Source: Microbacterium sp. C5A9
Lineage (GTDB): Bacteria; Actinomycetota; Actinomycetes; Actinomycetales; Microbacteriaceae
Direction of reading: 5' to 3'
NCBI RefSeq assembly: GCF_022627955.1
Contig: NZ_JABXGD010000006.1
Span: 62,001-126,000 of the forward strand
DNA length: 64,000 nucleotides
Shown: positions 15,159 to 23,608 of the stretch, one piece after another
How positions within the stretch are numbered: the first letter of the stretch is position 1
Layout of the letters: every line of letters begins with the position of its first letter
Made by a program: the position numbers and the translations under genes
Notes under the pieces: generated by a model
What the model was told of the DNA's origin: nothing
Databases searched by the model: none
The model's input: only the letters and a program-made list of their open reading frames with translations

Positions 15159-16748
15159 GTGACGGAACAGCCCGAACTCTCGACCACCGCCGGCAGAATC
15201 GCAGACCTCCGCGCTCGATACAACGAAGCCGTTGTCGACGCCGAGAAGGTCGCGAAGGACAAGCAGCACGCCAAGGGCAAGATGACCGCCCGCGAGCGCA
15301 TCGAGCTGCTCGTCGATCCCGGGAGCTTCGTCGAGTTCGATGAATACGTGCGGCACCGCACCACCGCCTTCGGCATGGACCGGAACCGCCCGTACGGCGA
15401 CTCCGTGGTGACCGGCGTCGGCACGATCAACGGACGCACGGTCGCGGTCTACTCGCAGGACTTCACCACGTTCGGCGGATCCCTCGGCGAGGTGTCGGGC
15501 GACAAGATCATCAAGATCATGGAGTTCGCTCTCACGAACGGGATGCCGATCATCGGCATCCTCGACTCGGGAGGAGCCCGCATCCAGGAGGGCGTGCTCG
15601 CGCTCAGCAAGTACGGCGAGATCTTCCGCCTGAACACCCGGTCGTCCGGTGTGATCCCGCAGATCTCGATCATCATGGGTCCGGCCGCCGGCGGCGCCGT
15701 GTACGGCCCCGCGCTCACCGACTTCGTCATCATGGTCGACAAGACGAGCCAGATGTTCGTGACCGGCCCCGACGTGATCAAGACCGTCACCGGCGAGGAC
15801 GTCGGCATGGAGGAGCTCGGGGGCGCGCTGACGCACAACACCCGCTCCGGCGTCGCCCACTACCTCGCTCAGGACGAGGACGACGCGCTCGACTACGCGC
15901 GCACGCTCCTCAGCTTCCTGCCGGACAACAACATGGCCGAGATCCCGGGCTACGAGAGCGGCTTCGAGTGGGAGACCACCGACGCCGACCGCTCGCTGAA
16001 CACGATCATCCCCGACTCCCCCAACCAGCCGTACGACATCCACACCGTGATCGAGCACGTCGTGGACGCGGGCGACTTCATCGAGGTCCAGCCGCTGTTC
16101 GCGCCGAACATCGTGATCGGGTTCGGACGAGTCGAGGGCCGTTCGGTCGGCATCATCGCGAACCAGCCCTCGCAGATGGCCGGCACGCTCAACATCGAAG
16201 CGGGCGAGAAGGCCAGCCGTTTCGTACGGTTCTGCGACGCGTTCTCGATCCCGATCGTGACCCTCGTCGACGTCCCCGGGTATCTCCCCGGCACCGATCA
16301 GGAGTGGACGGGTGTGATCCGCCGCGGCGCCAAGCTCATCTACGCCTACGCCGAGGCCACCGTCCCGATGGTCACCGTGATCCTTCGCAAGGCCTATGGC
16401 GGCGCCTACATCGTCATGGGCTCGAAGCAGCTGGGCGCCGACGTCAACCTCGCGTGGCCGACGGCCGAGATCGCGGTGATGGGCGGCCAGGGAGCGGTCA
16501 ACATCCTGTACCGGAACGAGATCAAGAAGGCCGAAGAGGCAGGCGAGGACGTCGCTGCAGTGCGCACCCGCCTCGCCAACGAGTACACCTACAGCGTCAC
16601 GTCTCCGTTCCTCGCCGCCGAGCGCGGCGAGATCGACGGCATCATCGAGCCGGCGAACACGCGTGTGTCGATCGCGAAGGCGCTGCGCGCTCTCCGCGGT
16701 AAGCGCGCCGAGCTGCCGCCCAAGAAGCACGGGAACATCCCGCTGTGA
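15159..16748 (+). CDS. pccB: Acyl-CoA (propionyl/acetyl-CoA) carboxylase beta subunit
   Basis: A 529-residue carboxyltransferase subunit that moves the carboxyl group from biotin to acetyl- or propionyl-CoA, giving malonyl- or methylmalonyl-CoA. Motifs: [20 protein letters not shown] in the N-half, and [23 protein letters not shown] and MGGQGAVNI in the C-half. The GTG at 15159 was chosen over an upstream start because TAGGGT lies seven bases before it, and the family begins near here. It overlaps the epsilon-subunit gene by 4 bases. The partner alpha subunit is at 23609-25375. Acyl-chain preference cannot be read from sequence alone. Confidence 0.93.
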   Translation: MTEQPELSTTAGRIADLRARYNEAVVDAEKVAKDKQHAKGKMTARERIELLVDPGSFVEFDEYVRHRTTAFGMDRNRPYGDSVVTGVGTINGRTVAVYSQDFTTFGGSLGEVSGDKIIKIMEFALTNGMPIIGILDSGGARIQEGVLALSKYGEIFRLNTRSSGVIPQISIIMGPAAGGAVYGPALTDFVIMVDKTSQMFVTGPDVIKTVTGEDVGMEELGGALTHNTRSGVAHYLAQDEDDALDYARTLLSFLPDNNMAEIPGYESGFEWETTDADRSLNTIIPDSPNQPYDIHTVIEHVVDAGDFIEVQPLFAPNIVIGFGRVEGRSVGIIANQPSQMAGTLNIEAGEKASRFVRFCDAFSIPIVTLVDVPGYLPGTDQEWTGVIRRGAKLIYAYAEATVPMVTVILRKAYGGAYIVMGSKQLGADVNLAWPTAEIAVMGGQGAVNILYRNEIKKAEEAGEDVAAVRTRLANEYTYSVTSPFLAAERGEIDGIIEPANTRVSIAKALRALRGKRAELPPKKHGNIPL

Positions 16749-16984
16749 CCGCGCAGCCGGACAGCGGCTCGTCGAGCCAGAAGCCCCCGACGATCGAGAT
16801 CGTCCGCGGCAGCGCGACGGATGAGGAGCTCGCCGCCCTCATCGCCGTCGTCAGCGACGCCTACGCGCAGGAACGGGCGGATGCCGTGGCCGACGAACCG
16901 GTGGTGTCGGCCTGGACGCGTACGCAGCGATCGATCCGTTCGCCGCTGCGCCGAGACATCCCGTGGGGCCGGTTCTCGGGCTGA
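16745..16984 (+). CDS. Acyl-CoA carboxylase epsilon subunit
   Basis: A 79-residue accessory subunit found only in actinobacterial acyl-CoA carboxylases, where it stabilises the alpha-beta complex. Typical features: a disordered Ser/Gln-rich N-terminus, [19 protein letters not shown], then W-x-R and a C-terminal GRF motif. The GTG start overlaps the beta-subunit stop (GTGA), giving coupled translation and a fixed ratio. Length is normal for the family. Confidence 0.88.
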   Translation: MTAQPDSGSSSQKPPTIEIVRGSATDEELAALIAVVSDAYAQERADAVADEPVVSAWTRTQRSIRSPLRRDIPWGRFSG

Positions 16985-17013
16985 CCCGCCGCGCCGCACG
17001 CCAGCGGAAAAGC

Positions 17014-17053
17014 CTGCGGGACCCGTGAGCCCCCCAGCTCTCAGGTCCCGCAG
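17014..17053 (+). terminator. Terminator after the carboxylase beta-epsilon operon
   Basis: A perfect 10-base stem, CTGCGGGACC (17014-17023) with GGTCCCGCAG (17044-17053), encloses a 20-base loop that can pair further (TGAG/CTCA). No T run follows, which is common in high-GC actinobacteria. Confidence 0.75.
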
Positions 17054-17153
17054 ACAGTCTTCGCCATGGATGCGAGAGAGACGTACTCGCATCACCCCAG
17101 ACGGCGCATCCTCGTCAATAGTACATCGATTGGAATTACTAGCCGATCCTGTG

Positions 17154-17167
17154 TCCGATATATCGGA
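17154..17167. promoter_or_regulatory. 14-bp perfect palindrome in an AT-rich patch
   Basis: TCCGATATATCGGA is a perfect palindrome without spacer, 20 bases beyond the stop of the ROK regulator gene and about 170 bases after the epsilon-subunit gene. The surrounding bases 17115-17170 are much richer in A/T than the rest of the window. It is a plausible protein-binding site, with no evident promoter that it would control. Confidence 0.35.
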
Positions 17168-17187
17168 TGGTCATGGCGGGATGCCGT

Positions 17188-18420
17188 TCAGTCCTGCAGA
17201 TAGAGATCGGATGCGCGCGGCGTGAGAGCGAGGTCGAGCACGACGCACGCGGCTCCGACCGCGCCCACGTCATCGCCGACGACGGTACCGGTGACCGGGA
17301 TCTCGCGCACCGCACGAGTCGCGCTGCGACGATGCAGCGCCCCGGGGATCTCACGGAGATAGGTGTCGGACACACGGTCCCAGAACGGCCCGCCCAGCAC
17401 GACCCGATCGATGTCGAGCACGTTCGCGAGCACCGAGATCAACACGGCGAGCGACGCCGCGGCGCGTTCGAGGACCACCACGGCCGACGCCTCACCTGCC
17501 GCGGCACGCTCGCAGAGCCGCGTGAAGCGCTCTTCGACCGCGCGCACGTCGCTCACCTGGCGATCGTCGTCGAAGACGCCCATCCTCTCGGCCTGCTCGA
17601 CGATCGCCTGAGGCGTGCACACGACCTCGACGCAGCCTCGGGACCCGCACGCGCACGGGGGCCCGTCGGGGTCGACGATGATGTGTCCGACCTCCCCGAA
17701 GTTATGGGAGCTTCCGCGGATCGCGTCACCCTCGCGTACGAGCGATGCTCCGATCCCGGTGCCGAGGTAGACGAACAGGAACGAGCCGTCCGCGGCCCCG
17801 CCCCCGGTCCACGCCTCTCCCACCGCCGCCGCGGTCGTGTCCTTCTCCACGGCGACGGGAAGGCCCGTCGCCTCAGCCAGCACCGCGCGGAGCGGCACCC
17901 GGTGCCAGCCCTGCAGCTTCGGAGGGTCGATCACCGTTCCGCCCGCGGCGTCGAGCGGTCCGGGCGCGGCGACGCCGATCCCTGCGACCCGTGCGCGCTC
18001 GATTCCCGCCTCGGAGATGAGCTCGTCGATCGTGCCGGCCATCGTGTCGACCACCGCCCGAGGATCCCTGTCGGCCGCTCGGACGACACGGCGACGCACG
18101 ACCGTGCCTGCGATGTCGAGGAGCACCACGGTGATGACGGCGGGGTCGAGGTGCACACCGATCGAGAAGCGGCTCCCTGCGACGAGCCGAAGGGTGACCC
18201 GCGGCTTGCCGGGACCGTTGATGGTGCGACCGGCCTCGGCGATCAACTCGTCGTCCAGAAGCCTGCGCGTGATGTTCGTCACGGTCTGCGCCGAGAGCCC
18301 CGTCGCCTCGACGAGCTCGATCCGGCTGAGTCCCTCGACGGACCGTCGGATCGCCTCGAGAATCACCGACTGATTGAAATCTCCCATTCGGGGAAGGTTG
18401 GTTCCGCGGCGCATGCCCAT
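17188..18420 (-). CDS. ROK family transcriptional regulator
   Basis: A 410-residue protein. The N-terminal winged helix-turn-helix spans residues ~15-70 (ILEAIRRSVEGLSRIELVEA, LSAQTVTNITRRLLD) and is joined to a ROK sugar-binding/kinase domain. That domain has GIGVAAPGPLD, EKDTTAAAVGE, GTGIGASLV, FGEVGHIIVD and the zinc-binding CACGSRGC. In kinases the third motif carries an active-site Asp in a DANAA-type context; here KDTTAAA keeps the Asp. Such proteins repress sugar-uptake genes until a sugar binds. No sugar operon adjoins, so the target is unknown. An inverted repeat at 18439-18459 upstream may be its own operator. Confidence 0.92.
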   Translation of the reverse strand: MGMRRGTNLPRMGDFNQSVILEAIRRSVEGLSRIELVEATGLSAQTVTNITRRLLDDELIAEAGRTINGPGKPRVTLRLVAGSRFSIGVHLDPAVITVVLLDIAGTVVRRRVVRAADRDPRAVVDTMAGTIDELISEAGIERARVAGIGVAAPGPLDAAGGTVIDPPKLQGWHRVPLRAVLAEATGLPVAVEKDTTAAAVGEAWTGGGAADGSFLFVYLGTGIGASLVREGDAIRGSSHNFGEVGHIIVDPDGPPCACGSRGCVEVVCTPQAIVEQAERMGVFDDDRQVSDVRAVEERFTRLCERAAAGEASAVVVLERAAASLAVLISVLANVLDIDRVVLGGPFWDRVSDTYLREIPGALHRRSATRAVREIPVTGTVVGDDVGAVGAACVVLDLALTPRASDLYLQD

Positions 18421-18438
18421 GCTTCATCATCTCGCATC

Positions 18439-18459
18439 GGGGGATCGTTCTTGTCCCCC
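18439..18459. promoter_or_regulatory. Inverted repeat in front of the ROK regulator gene
   Basis: GGGGGA (18439-18444) and TCCCCC (18454-18459) flank a 9-base spacer, 19 bases upstream of the ATG. It could be an autoregulatory operator. The half-sites are short and GC-only apart from one base, so chance is possible. Confidence 0.3.
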
Positions 18460-18595
18460 AAAATACCTACAGACAAACCTGTTGACGATCGCCGAGACTG
18501 AGGGGGACGCTTCGCGTTCGGCTGGTCTCTCTGTCACAGGGTAGACAGACGCAGATCGGCCACAGGCGGACGGTTTTCGGGTAACTGTTCCGCAT

Positions 18596-18628
18596 GGCGA
18601 GGGGCTGGCGTATTCGCCGCCCCTCGCC
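18596..18628 (-). terminator. Terminator downstream of the sensor-kinase operon
   Basis: GGCGAGGGGC (18596-18605) pairs with GCCCCTCGCC (18619-18628), and an inner GGCG/CGCC stem closes a TATT loop. It lies 72 bases beyond the end of the membrane protein gene on the minus strand. Confidence 0.75.
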
Positions 18629-18699
18629 CATTCTGACTGACCTCGACTCCGGTCTCCTCCCCCGATCGGAGCCGAGGCCGTGCAACTCAGGCGGAGGCG

Positions 18700-19710
18700 T
18701 CAGACGGCCGGGGCATGCCGCGGAATCTCGTGCCAGACATCGACGGCATCGTCATCGCTCGTCCCGCCGGATCGCGCACGGCCCACGACCGTGACGGCGG
18801 TGAGCGGATCGCTCGCGGCGCGGATGATCCACCGCTCCGCCTCGGCACCGCGCAGCACGGCGGCGAGCTCGTCGCGGATCTCCTCGCGACGACCATCGTC
18901 GACGTCGGAGAGTCCGCCCTCATCGAACACCGTCACCACCGCACCGCGCCGCCGTGCGTCGGCGATCGCGTCGCGCACCGCGTCATTCAGCAGATCGGCG
19001 CCTCGGAGCTCATCGCGCAGTCGTCCCTCGGCGAGGCGCGCCTCGAGCCGCTCGTCGGCATCGAGGGCTCCGTGCGTGGCGACCGCCCGGCTGAGCACCG
19101 GCCCCGCCACTGCGAGCGCGAACTGCGTGCGCATCCGACGCTCCCGCTGACGCACCTGCTGCGTGGCATGCCAGGCCGAGACCGCCTGCTGGATGCCTGC
19201 CAGCCGTTCCGTGTCTCGCACGGCGCGGTCCCAGAACATCACCAGGAGGTGAGCGACGGCGGCCCACATGACCGAGCCGACGAGTCCCAGAGACAGCGCA
19301 TCGGCGAACCCGAGGTACGCCGACGATTCGAGGATCAGGATGACGATGATCGCCCACCCGATCACGAACCTCCGCCGGACGATGCACACGACCGCGAGCA
19401 CGCCGAGGGCGCCGATGTACCAGGTCGCGAACGGTGCACGCAGAGTCAGCGGGTCGAGTGAGATCGTGACGAGGGCGGGGATGATCGCGCCGGAGGCGAG
19501 AGCGACGACAGCCGCCCACATCGGCATCCGCACGACGATCGCCGAATCCCACAGGATCGCGATGTTCACGACGACGAGGTACAGCGCGATCGCCGCGACC
19601 ATGAACAGCGGGCCCGTGGGCTGCTCGATCCACCAGATCCCCCGTGCAGCGAAGTACATCGCGAACCCGACGGCGAGCGAGGTGGCGACACTGCGCACCG
19701 TTCTGTTCAT
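18700..19710 (-). CDS. Membrane protein with kinase-like C-terminal region, partner of the two-component system
   Basis: Predicted 336-residue protein with about six membrane segments in the first ~165 residues. Then come a helical linker rich in Arg/Glu/Gln (~170-215) and a C-terminal soluble domain ending in ...TAVTVVGRARSGG... The layout copies that of the adjacent sensor kinase (membrane part, linker, ATPase domain). However, no phospho-accepting His box or N/G boxes of an ATP-binding domain are visible, so it is probably not a kinase. The ATG at 19710 overlaps the kinase stop by 4 bases; an ATG at 19722 is possible. Same operon as the kinase and response regulator. Confidence 0.75.
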   Translation of the reverse strand: MNRTVRSVATSLAVGFAMYFAARGIWWIEQPTGPLFMVAAIALYLVVVNIAILWDSAIVVRMPMWAAVVALASGAIIPALVTISLDPLTLRAPFATWYIGALGVLAVVCIVRRRFVIGWAIIVILILESSAYLGFADALSLGLVGSVMWAAVAHLLVMFWDRAVRDTERLAGIQQAVSAWHATQQVRQRERRMRTQFALAVAGPVLSRAVATHGALDADERLEARLAEGRLRDELRGADLLNDAVRDAIADARRRGAVVTVFDEGGLSDVDDGRREEIRDELAAVLRGAEAERWIIRAASDPLTAVTVVGRARSGGTSDDDAVDVWHEIPRHAPAV

Positions 19711-20942
19711 GACCGCACCCATCCCAGGGACACGACCGTCCCGGACGCGCCCGACTCGATCTCGGCGGTGCCTGCGACCCCCGCCATGCGGGCGAGGATC
19801 GAGGCTCGGATACCGAGGCGGTCGGGCCCGATGGCGGCGAGGTCGAAGCCGGGCCCTGCATCGGAGATGGTCACGCTGATTCCTTCGTCACCACGCCCCT
19901 CCGCGACGATGTGCAGCCCGCGACCGTGTGCATGCGTCACGGCGTTGCCGAGCGCCTGGCGTGCGGCGAGGACCAGCGCCCTGGCCACCCGGCCCGGGAT
20001 CAGGCCGGCGCCACCGCGCTCCTCGACGATCGCGTCGGCGCCGAGCTCGGACAGCGCTCTGCGCAGCTCGACCACGACTTGGGACGCGGAGACGGGTTCA
20101 TCGCTGCCCTCCTGCGCGACGGCGGCTTCGGTGTTCGCGAGTCGGGTGAGAGCCTCCCGCGCCATGCCGACGGCCAGGTCGCGCGCACGCTCGCCCTCCG
20201 CCCTCTCCGCGGCGATGAGCGCCGCCAGGACGCTGTCGTGCATCAGCGCCGACATGGCCACCCGCTCCTCCTCGGCCGCGGCAGCGGCGGCCGCGGCAGC
20301 ATACGACGAGACCGCCTGCGCCCGCGCTTCGTCGACTCCCGCGGCGACCGAACGGAACATCCACCCCAGCGAGATGATGACGATGCCGAGGATCAGAGTG
20401 AAGGAGACGTCGAACGCTGTGGTCACCCAGAACTCCGGAGAGAAGTCGCCTTCGACGAGCCGCACGTAGCCGTAGACGAACGGCAGGCCCACCGCCCACG
20501 CGAACTGCAGCCAGAGCGGGAATGCGAGCATCGCCGCGACCACGCCGACATTGACGAGGAAGAAGATCCACGGCTGTTCTGACGCCGCCCTGTCTCCCAC
20601 GCCCACCACAGTGGGCCACGCGCCGAGCGCCAGCACGTAGGCGATGGCGAAGATCCCGGATGTCGTCCGCACGCCGCGTCCGACCACGCACGCCACGAGC
20701 ATGGCCGCCAGCGGCACGTAGACGGCCAGCAGCACCGCGATGCGCGGGGAGTCGTCCCACGACATCGCCGTCACCGCCGCGATGAAGGCCTGCACGCCGA
20801 GCACGGCGGACCCGACCGCGACGACGGTCGCGAGGATGCGCTCCATCCGCTTGCCGGTGAAGCGCTCGAACTCGGTCTCCACGCTGCCCGGAGAAGGGAT
20901 CTTGCTCCAGGCGTCGCGGATGCTGAGCGCGTCAGCCGGCAC
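19707..20942 (-). CDS. Sensor histidine kinase (HisKA_3 / NarL-partner type)
   Basis: A 411-residue membrane sensor with about six transmembrane helices (~38-205), an Ala-rich linker, and MSALMHDSVLAAL carrying the phospho-accepting His. The C-terminal ATPase domain has AARQALGNAVTHAHG (N box), SDAGPGFD (G1) and LGIRASI (G2). This arrangement is typical of kinases that phosphorylate LuxR/NarL-type response regulators, and one is encoded just upstream with an 11-base overlap. The stimulus is unknown. The GTG start lies inside the end of the regulator gene, so translation is probably coupled. Confidence 0.88.
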   Translation of the reverse strand: MPADALSIRDAWSKIPSPGSVETEFERFTGKRMERILATVVAVGSAVLGVQAFIAAVTAMSWDDSPRIAVLLAVYVPLAAMLVACVVGRGVRTTSGIFAIAYVLALGAWPTVVGVGDRAASEQPWIFFLVNVGVVAAMLAFPLWLQFAWAVGLPFVYGYVRLVEGDFSPEFWVTTAFDVSFTLILGIVIISLGWMFRSVAAGVDEARAQAVSSYAAAAAAAAAEEERVAMSALMHDSVLAALIAAERAEGERARDLAVGMAREALTRLANTEAAVAQEGSDEPVSASQVVVELRRALSELGADAIVEERGGAGLIPGRVARALVLAARQALGNAVTHAHGRGLHIVAEGRGDEGISVTISDAGPGFDLAAIGPDRLGIRASILARMAGVAGTAEIESGASGTVVSLGWVRS

Positions 20943-21594
20943 TCGGCGCCCCGTCAGCGGCGACGATGCCGTCCTCCATCGCCCGGCGCAGCAGATCGAC
21001 CTTGGTCGGCGCCGGTCGCCCCACGTCGACGTACTTGACCCGGATGCGGGTGATGTTCTCCTTGGCCGTCGAGTAGGCGACCCCCAGCCGCTCTGCCACG
21101 GCCTTCAGCGGGAGCCCCGTCGCATAGAGTCTCAGGACCTCGCGCTCCCGGGTCGAGAGCTGTGCATCCGCGAAATCGCGATCGCCGTCGACGGCGCTCG
21201 CCCATTCGACGTTGTTGAGGGCCTCGCCCTGCGCGACGGTGCGGATCGCATCGAGCACGTCGTCGAGAGCCGAGGACTTGCTCACGACCCCGGCGGCGCC
21301 CGCGGCGAGCGCCTCGCGCACGGCTGCCGGGCGGTCGGCGACGCTGTGGATGACCACGCTCGCCCCGTCTGCGACGAGTGATGCCACGTTCTCGGTGACG
21401 GTCGTGCCGTCGCCGAGGGTCAGGTCCAGTACGACCACATCGGCGGACGACGCAGCTGTCGCGGCCCGCCATTCGAGATACGACACGACCGTGCTGCCCG
21501 AGAAGATGACGGACTGCTCGCCGTCGCGTGCGCACGCCGCCTCGAGACCGAGGCGAACGGATTCGTGATCGTCGATCAGTGCGACCCTGCTCAT
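20932..21594 (-). CDS. LuxR/NarL family response regulator
   Basis: A 220-residue regulator. The receiver domain has DD at 8-9, the phosphorylation site in VVVLDLTLGDG (Asp57) and a conserved Lys in GVVSKSS. The C-terminal LuxR helix-turn-helix runs from LSTREREVLRLYATGLPLKAVA to STAKENITRIRVKY. It presumably responds to the kinase encoded next. TAGGCT ends six bases before the ATG, so the mRNA is probably leaderless. Target genes are not indicated in the window, though the membrane protein at the end of this operon may feed into the same pathway. Confidence 0.92.
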   Translation of the reverse strand: MSRVALIDDHESVRLGLEAACARDGEQSVIFSGSTVVSYLEWRAATAASSADVVVLDLTLGDGTTVTENVASLVADGASVVIHSVADRPAAVREALAAGAAGVVSKSSALDDVLDAIRTVAQGEALNNVEWASAVDGDRDFADAQLSTREREVLRLYATGLPLKAVAERLGVAYSTAKENITRIRVKYVDVGRPAPTKVDLLRRAMEDGIVAADGAPSAG

Positions 21595-21638
21595 CCGTCC
21601 AGCCTACTGATGCGAGGGCGACACGCGATCACCCGGTC

Positions 21639-22868
21639 TCAGCGTGTGAGCAGCGCGACGACCTCGAAGTGGTGGGAGTGGGGGAACAGGTCGAAGCCGC
21701 GCAGGGTCGTCACCGTCCACCCGTGCCCGCGGAACGTGCCGAGGTCGCGGGCGAGGGCGACGGGATCGCACGCCACGTAGGCGATCGCGTCGGGAGCGAG
21801 CGCATGCAGCGAGTCGACCACGGCGCGGCCGGCGCCGGCCCGCGGCGGATCGAGCACGACAGCGCCGGCGGAGGCGTTCGCGGGCAGCCCCGCGAGGTAC
21901 CGGTCGACACGCGCGGTGACGGCGGAGACGGCGAGCGGCGCGAGGTTCTGCGCGGCGTGAGCGGTCGCCCGCCTGCTCGACTCGACGGTGACGATGTCGG
22001 TCGCGCCGAGATCGGCCAGCGAGGCGGCGAAGAGACCGACCCCGCCGTACAGGTCGAGATGCGTCTTCTCGGGGTCGACATGACCGTCGAGGATTCCGTA
22101 AACCGCGCCGTCGAGGACGGATGCCGCCCGTGCGTGCACCTGCCAGAATCCTCCGGCATCCACCTGGAATCGCCGATCTCCGACCTGCTCGTAGACGACC
22201 TCGGGCGCGGGGCGCCGCGCCTGGCCGCGGGCGGGACGCTCGTCGAGACGCTGACGACGGATCACGCGGACCTCGCCGTCGCCGGGCTCAATCAGGTCGA
22301 CGCTGCCCGGCTCGCCGGATGCGAGTGCGAGCGCCGCCTTCTCGATCGCCGGACGGGCGAGAGGATGCGAGCGCACCGGGATCACCCGATGACTGCGGGC
22401 GGCATAGGGACCGACATTCCCGTCGTCGTCGACGTGGAGGGTGACCCTCGTGCGCCACCCGGTGCCGTCGCCCGATTCCACCGCTTCGATCTCAGGCGCC
22501 TCGAGCCCGGGACCTGCGAACCGGTCGAGCGCCTCCGTGAGCACCTGACGCTTGAGCACACGCTGGTGCTCGAGGTCGATATGCCCGAGATCTGCGCCGC
22601 CCGGACGACTCTCCGGCGCGCGCGAGACATCGGCCTCGGCCCAGATGTGCGGGCGCCGATGCGGCGAGGCCTCGAGGACTTCGACGGTCTCGGCGCGCCA
22701 GAAGCTCTTCGACTCCCCCGTCGAGTCCTCGCTGAGGCGCACGCGCACGCGCTCCCCGGGGATCGCGTCGGAGACGAAGACGACCCGTCCCTCATGGCGG
22801 GCGATGAAGGTACCGCCGTGCGCGATGCCGGTGATGTCCAGATCGAGCAGGGCTGGGGAGGAAGTCAT
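21639..22868 (-). CDS. Class I SAM-dependent RNA 5-methyluridine methyltransferase (TrmA/RlmD family)
   Basis: A 409-residue enzyme with an N-terminal TRAM-like domain (LDLDITGIAHGG...VVFVSDAIPGERV). It also has a SAM-binding motif LDLYGGVGLFAASLAD, VLDPPRAG, and the catalytic cysteine in YVACDPVALARDL. The family methylates uridine C5 in tRNA or 23S rRNA; the exact target cannot be read. The usual iron-sulfur cysteines of RlmD between TRAM and SAM domains are not evident. TATCCT six bases before the ATG indicates a leaderless mRNA; this -10 box overlaps that of the divergent Maf gene. Confidence 0.9.
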   Translation of the reverse strand: MTSSPALLDLDITGIAHGGTFIARHEGRVVFVSDAIPGERVRVRLSEDSTGESKSFWRAETVEVLEASPHRRPHIWAEADVSRAPESRPGGADLGHIDLEHQRVLKRQVLTEALDRFAGPGLEAPEIEAVESGDGTGWRTRVTLHVDDDGNVGPYAARSHRVIPVRSHPLARPAIEKAALALASGEPGSVDLIEPGDGEVRVIRRQRLDERPARGQARRPAPEVVYEQVGDRRFQVDAGGFWQVHARAASVLDGAVYGILDGHVDPEKTHLDLYGGVGLFAASLADLGATDIVTVESSRRATAHAAQNLAPLAVSAVTARVDRYLAGLPANASAGAVVLDPPRAGAGRAVVDSLHALAPDAIAYVACDPVALARDLGTFRGHGWTVTTLRGFDLFPHSHHFEVVALLTR

Positions 22869-22874
22869 CCTTCG

Positions 22875-22884
22875 AGGATACGGT
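22875..22884. promoter_or_regulatory. Overlapping divergent -10 boxes between RNA methyltransferase and Maf genes
   Basis: On the minus strand TATCCT spans 22880-22875, six bases from the methyltransferase ATG. On the plus strand TACGGT spans 22879-22884, seven bases from the Maf ATG at 22892. The two hexamers share two base pairs, so only one promoter could be occupied at a time, and each -35 would lie in the other gene. Confidence 0.6.
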
Positions 22885-22891
22885 GGTGAAC

Positions 22892-23530
22892 ATGCGCGTC
22901 TGCCTCGCCTCCACCTCTCCCGCCCGTCTGATGCTGCTCCGGCAGGCCGGGATCGAACCGCTCACGCAGTCTCCCGACGTGGATGAGGACGCCGTGGCTG
23001 CGGCCGCGGCGGCCGAGCGCGGGTCCGACCTGCCCCCGGCCGAGCTGGTGCTGCTGCTCGCGCGGGCGAAGGCCGCCGCGGTGGCTCACGACCTCGCCGC
23101 ATCCAGCGATTTCGACGGCATCGTCATCGGCGGCGACTCGATGTTCGCACTCGGGGGGCGTGTCTACGGCAAGCCCTACACGCCGGAGGAGGCGACGCGC
23201 CGCTGGGTCGAGATGCGAGGCGCCACCGGCATCCTGCATTCCGGTCATTCCGTCTTCCGGGTGGCTCCGGGCGCCGCTCCGATCGAGGCGACGGCCACCG
23301 CCGAAGCATCCGTCACCTTCGCCGACGACATCACGGATGCCGAGATCGCGGCGTACGTGGCGTCGGGCGAACCCCTGCACGTCGCGGGCGCCTTCACCGT
23401 CGACAGCCTGGGCGGCGCGTTCATCACACGCGTCGAAGGCGATCCCTCGACGGTGGTGGGAATGTCGCTGTCGACCGTGCGCCGGCTGGCCGCCGAGCTC
23501 GGCGTCGACTGGACCGCCCTCTGGTCGTAG
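22892..23530 (+). CDS. maf: Maf family nucleoside triphosphate pyrophosphatase
   Basis: A 212-residue Maf protein, a pyrophosphatase that removes modified pyrimidine or other aberrant nucleotides. The N-terminal motif is LASTSPARLMLLRQAGI; VIGGDSMFALGG takes the place of the usual ADTVV segment, and KPYTPEEA and TVDSLGGAFITRVEGDPSTVVG follow. The GTG at 22883 is also in frame, but the ATG at 22892 lies seven bases after TACGGT, matching the leaderless pattern elsewhere, so it is preferred. The distance to the acyl-CoA carboxylase alpha gene is 78 bases. Confidence 0.9.
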   Translation: MRVCLASTSPARLMLLRQAGIEPLTQSPDVDEDAVAAAAAAERGSDLPPAELVLLLARAKAAAVAHDLAASSDFDGIVIGGDSMFALGGRVYGKPYTPEEATRRWVEMRGATGILHSGHSVFRVAPGAAPIEATATAEASVTFADDITDAEIAAYVASGEPLHVAGAFTVDSLGGAFITRVEGDPSTVVGMSLSTVRRLAAELGVDWTALWS

Positions 23531-23608
23531 ACTCCCCTCCACGTTTCCTCCACTTTCTTGTGGAGAGTCGTCAAATGGATCGCCGACCTTCTCGCTAGGC
23601 TGGCAACC

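Noticed and set aside
13851-16730. A 959-residue minus-strand frame antisense to the carboxylase beta and hypothetical genes
   Set aside because: It mirrors two well-supported plus-strand genes and has the biased Asp/Gly/His/Val composition of a reverse-strand shadow.
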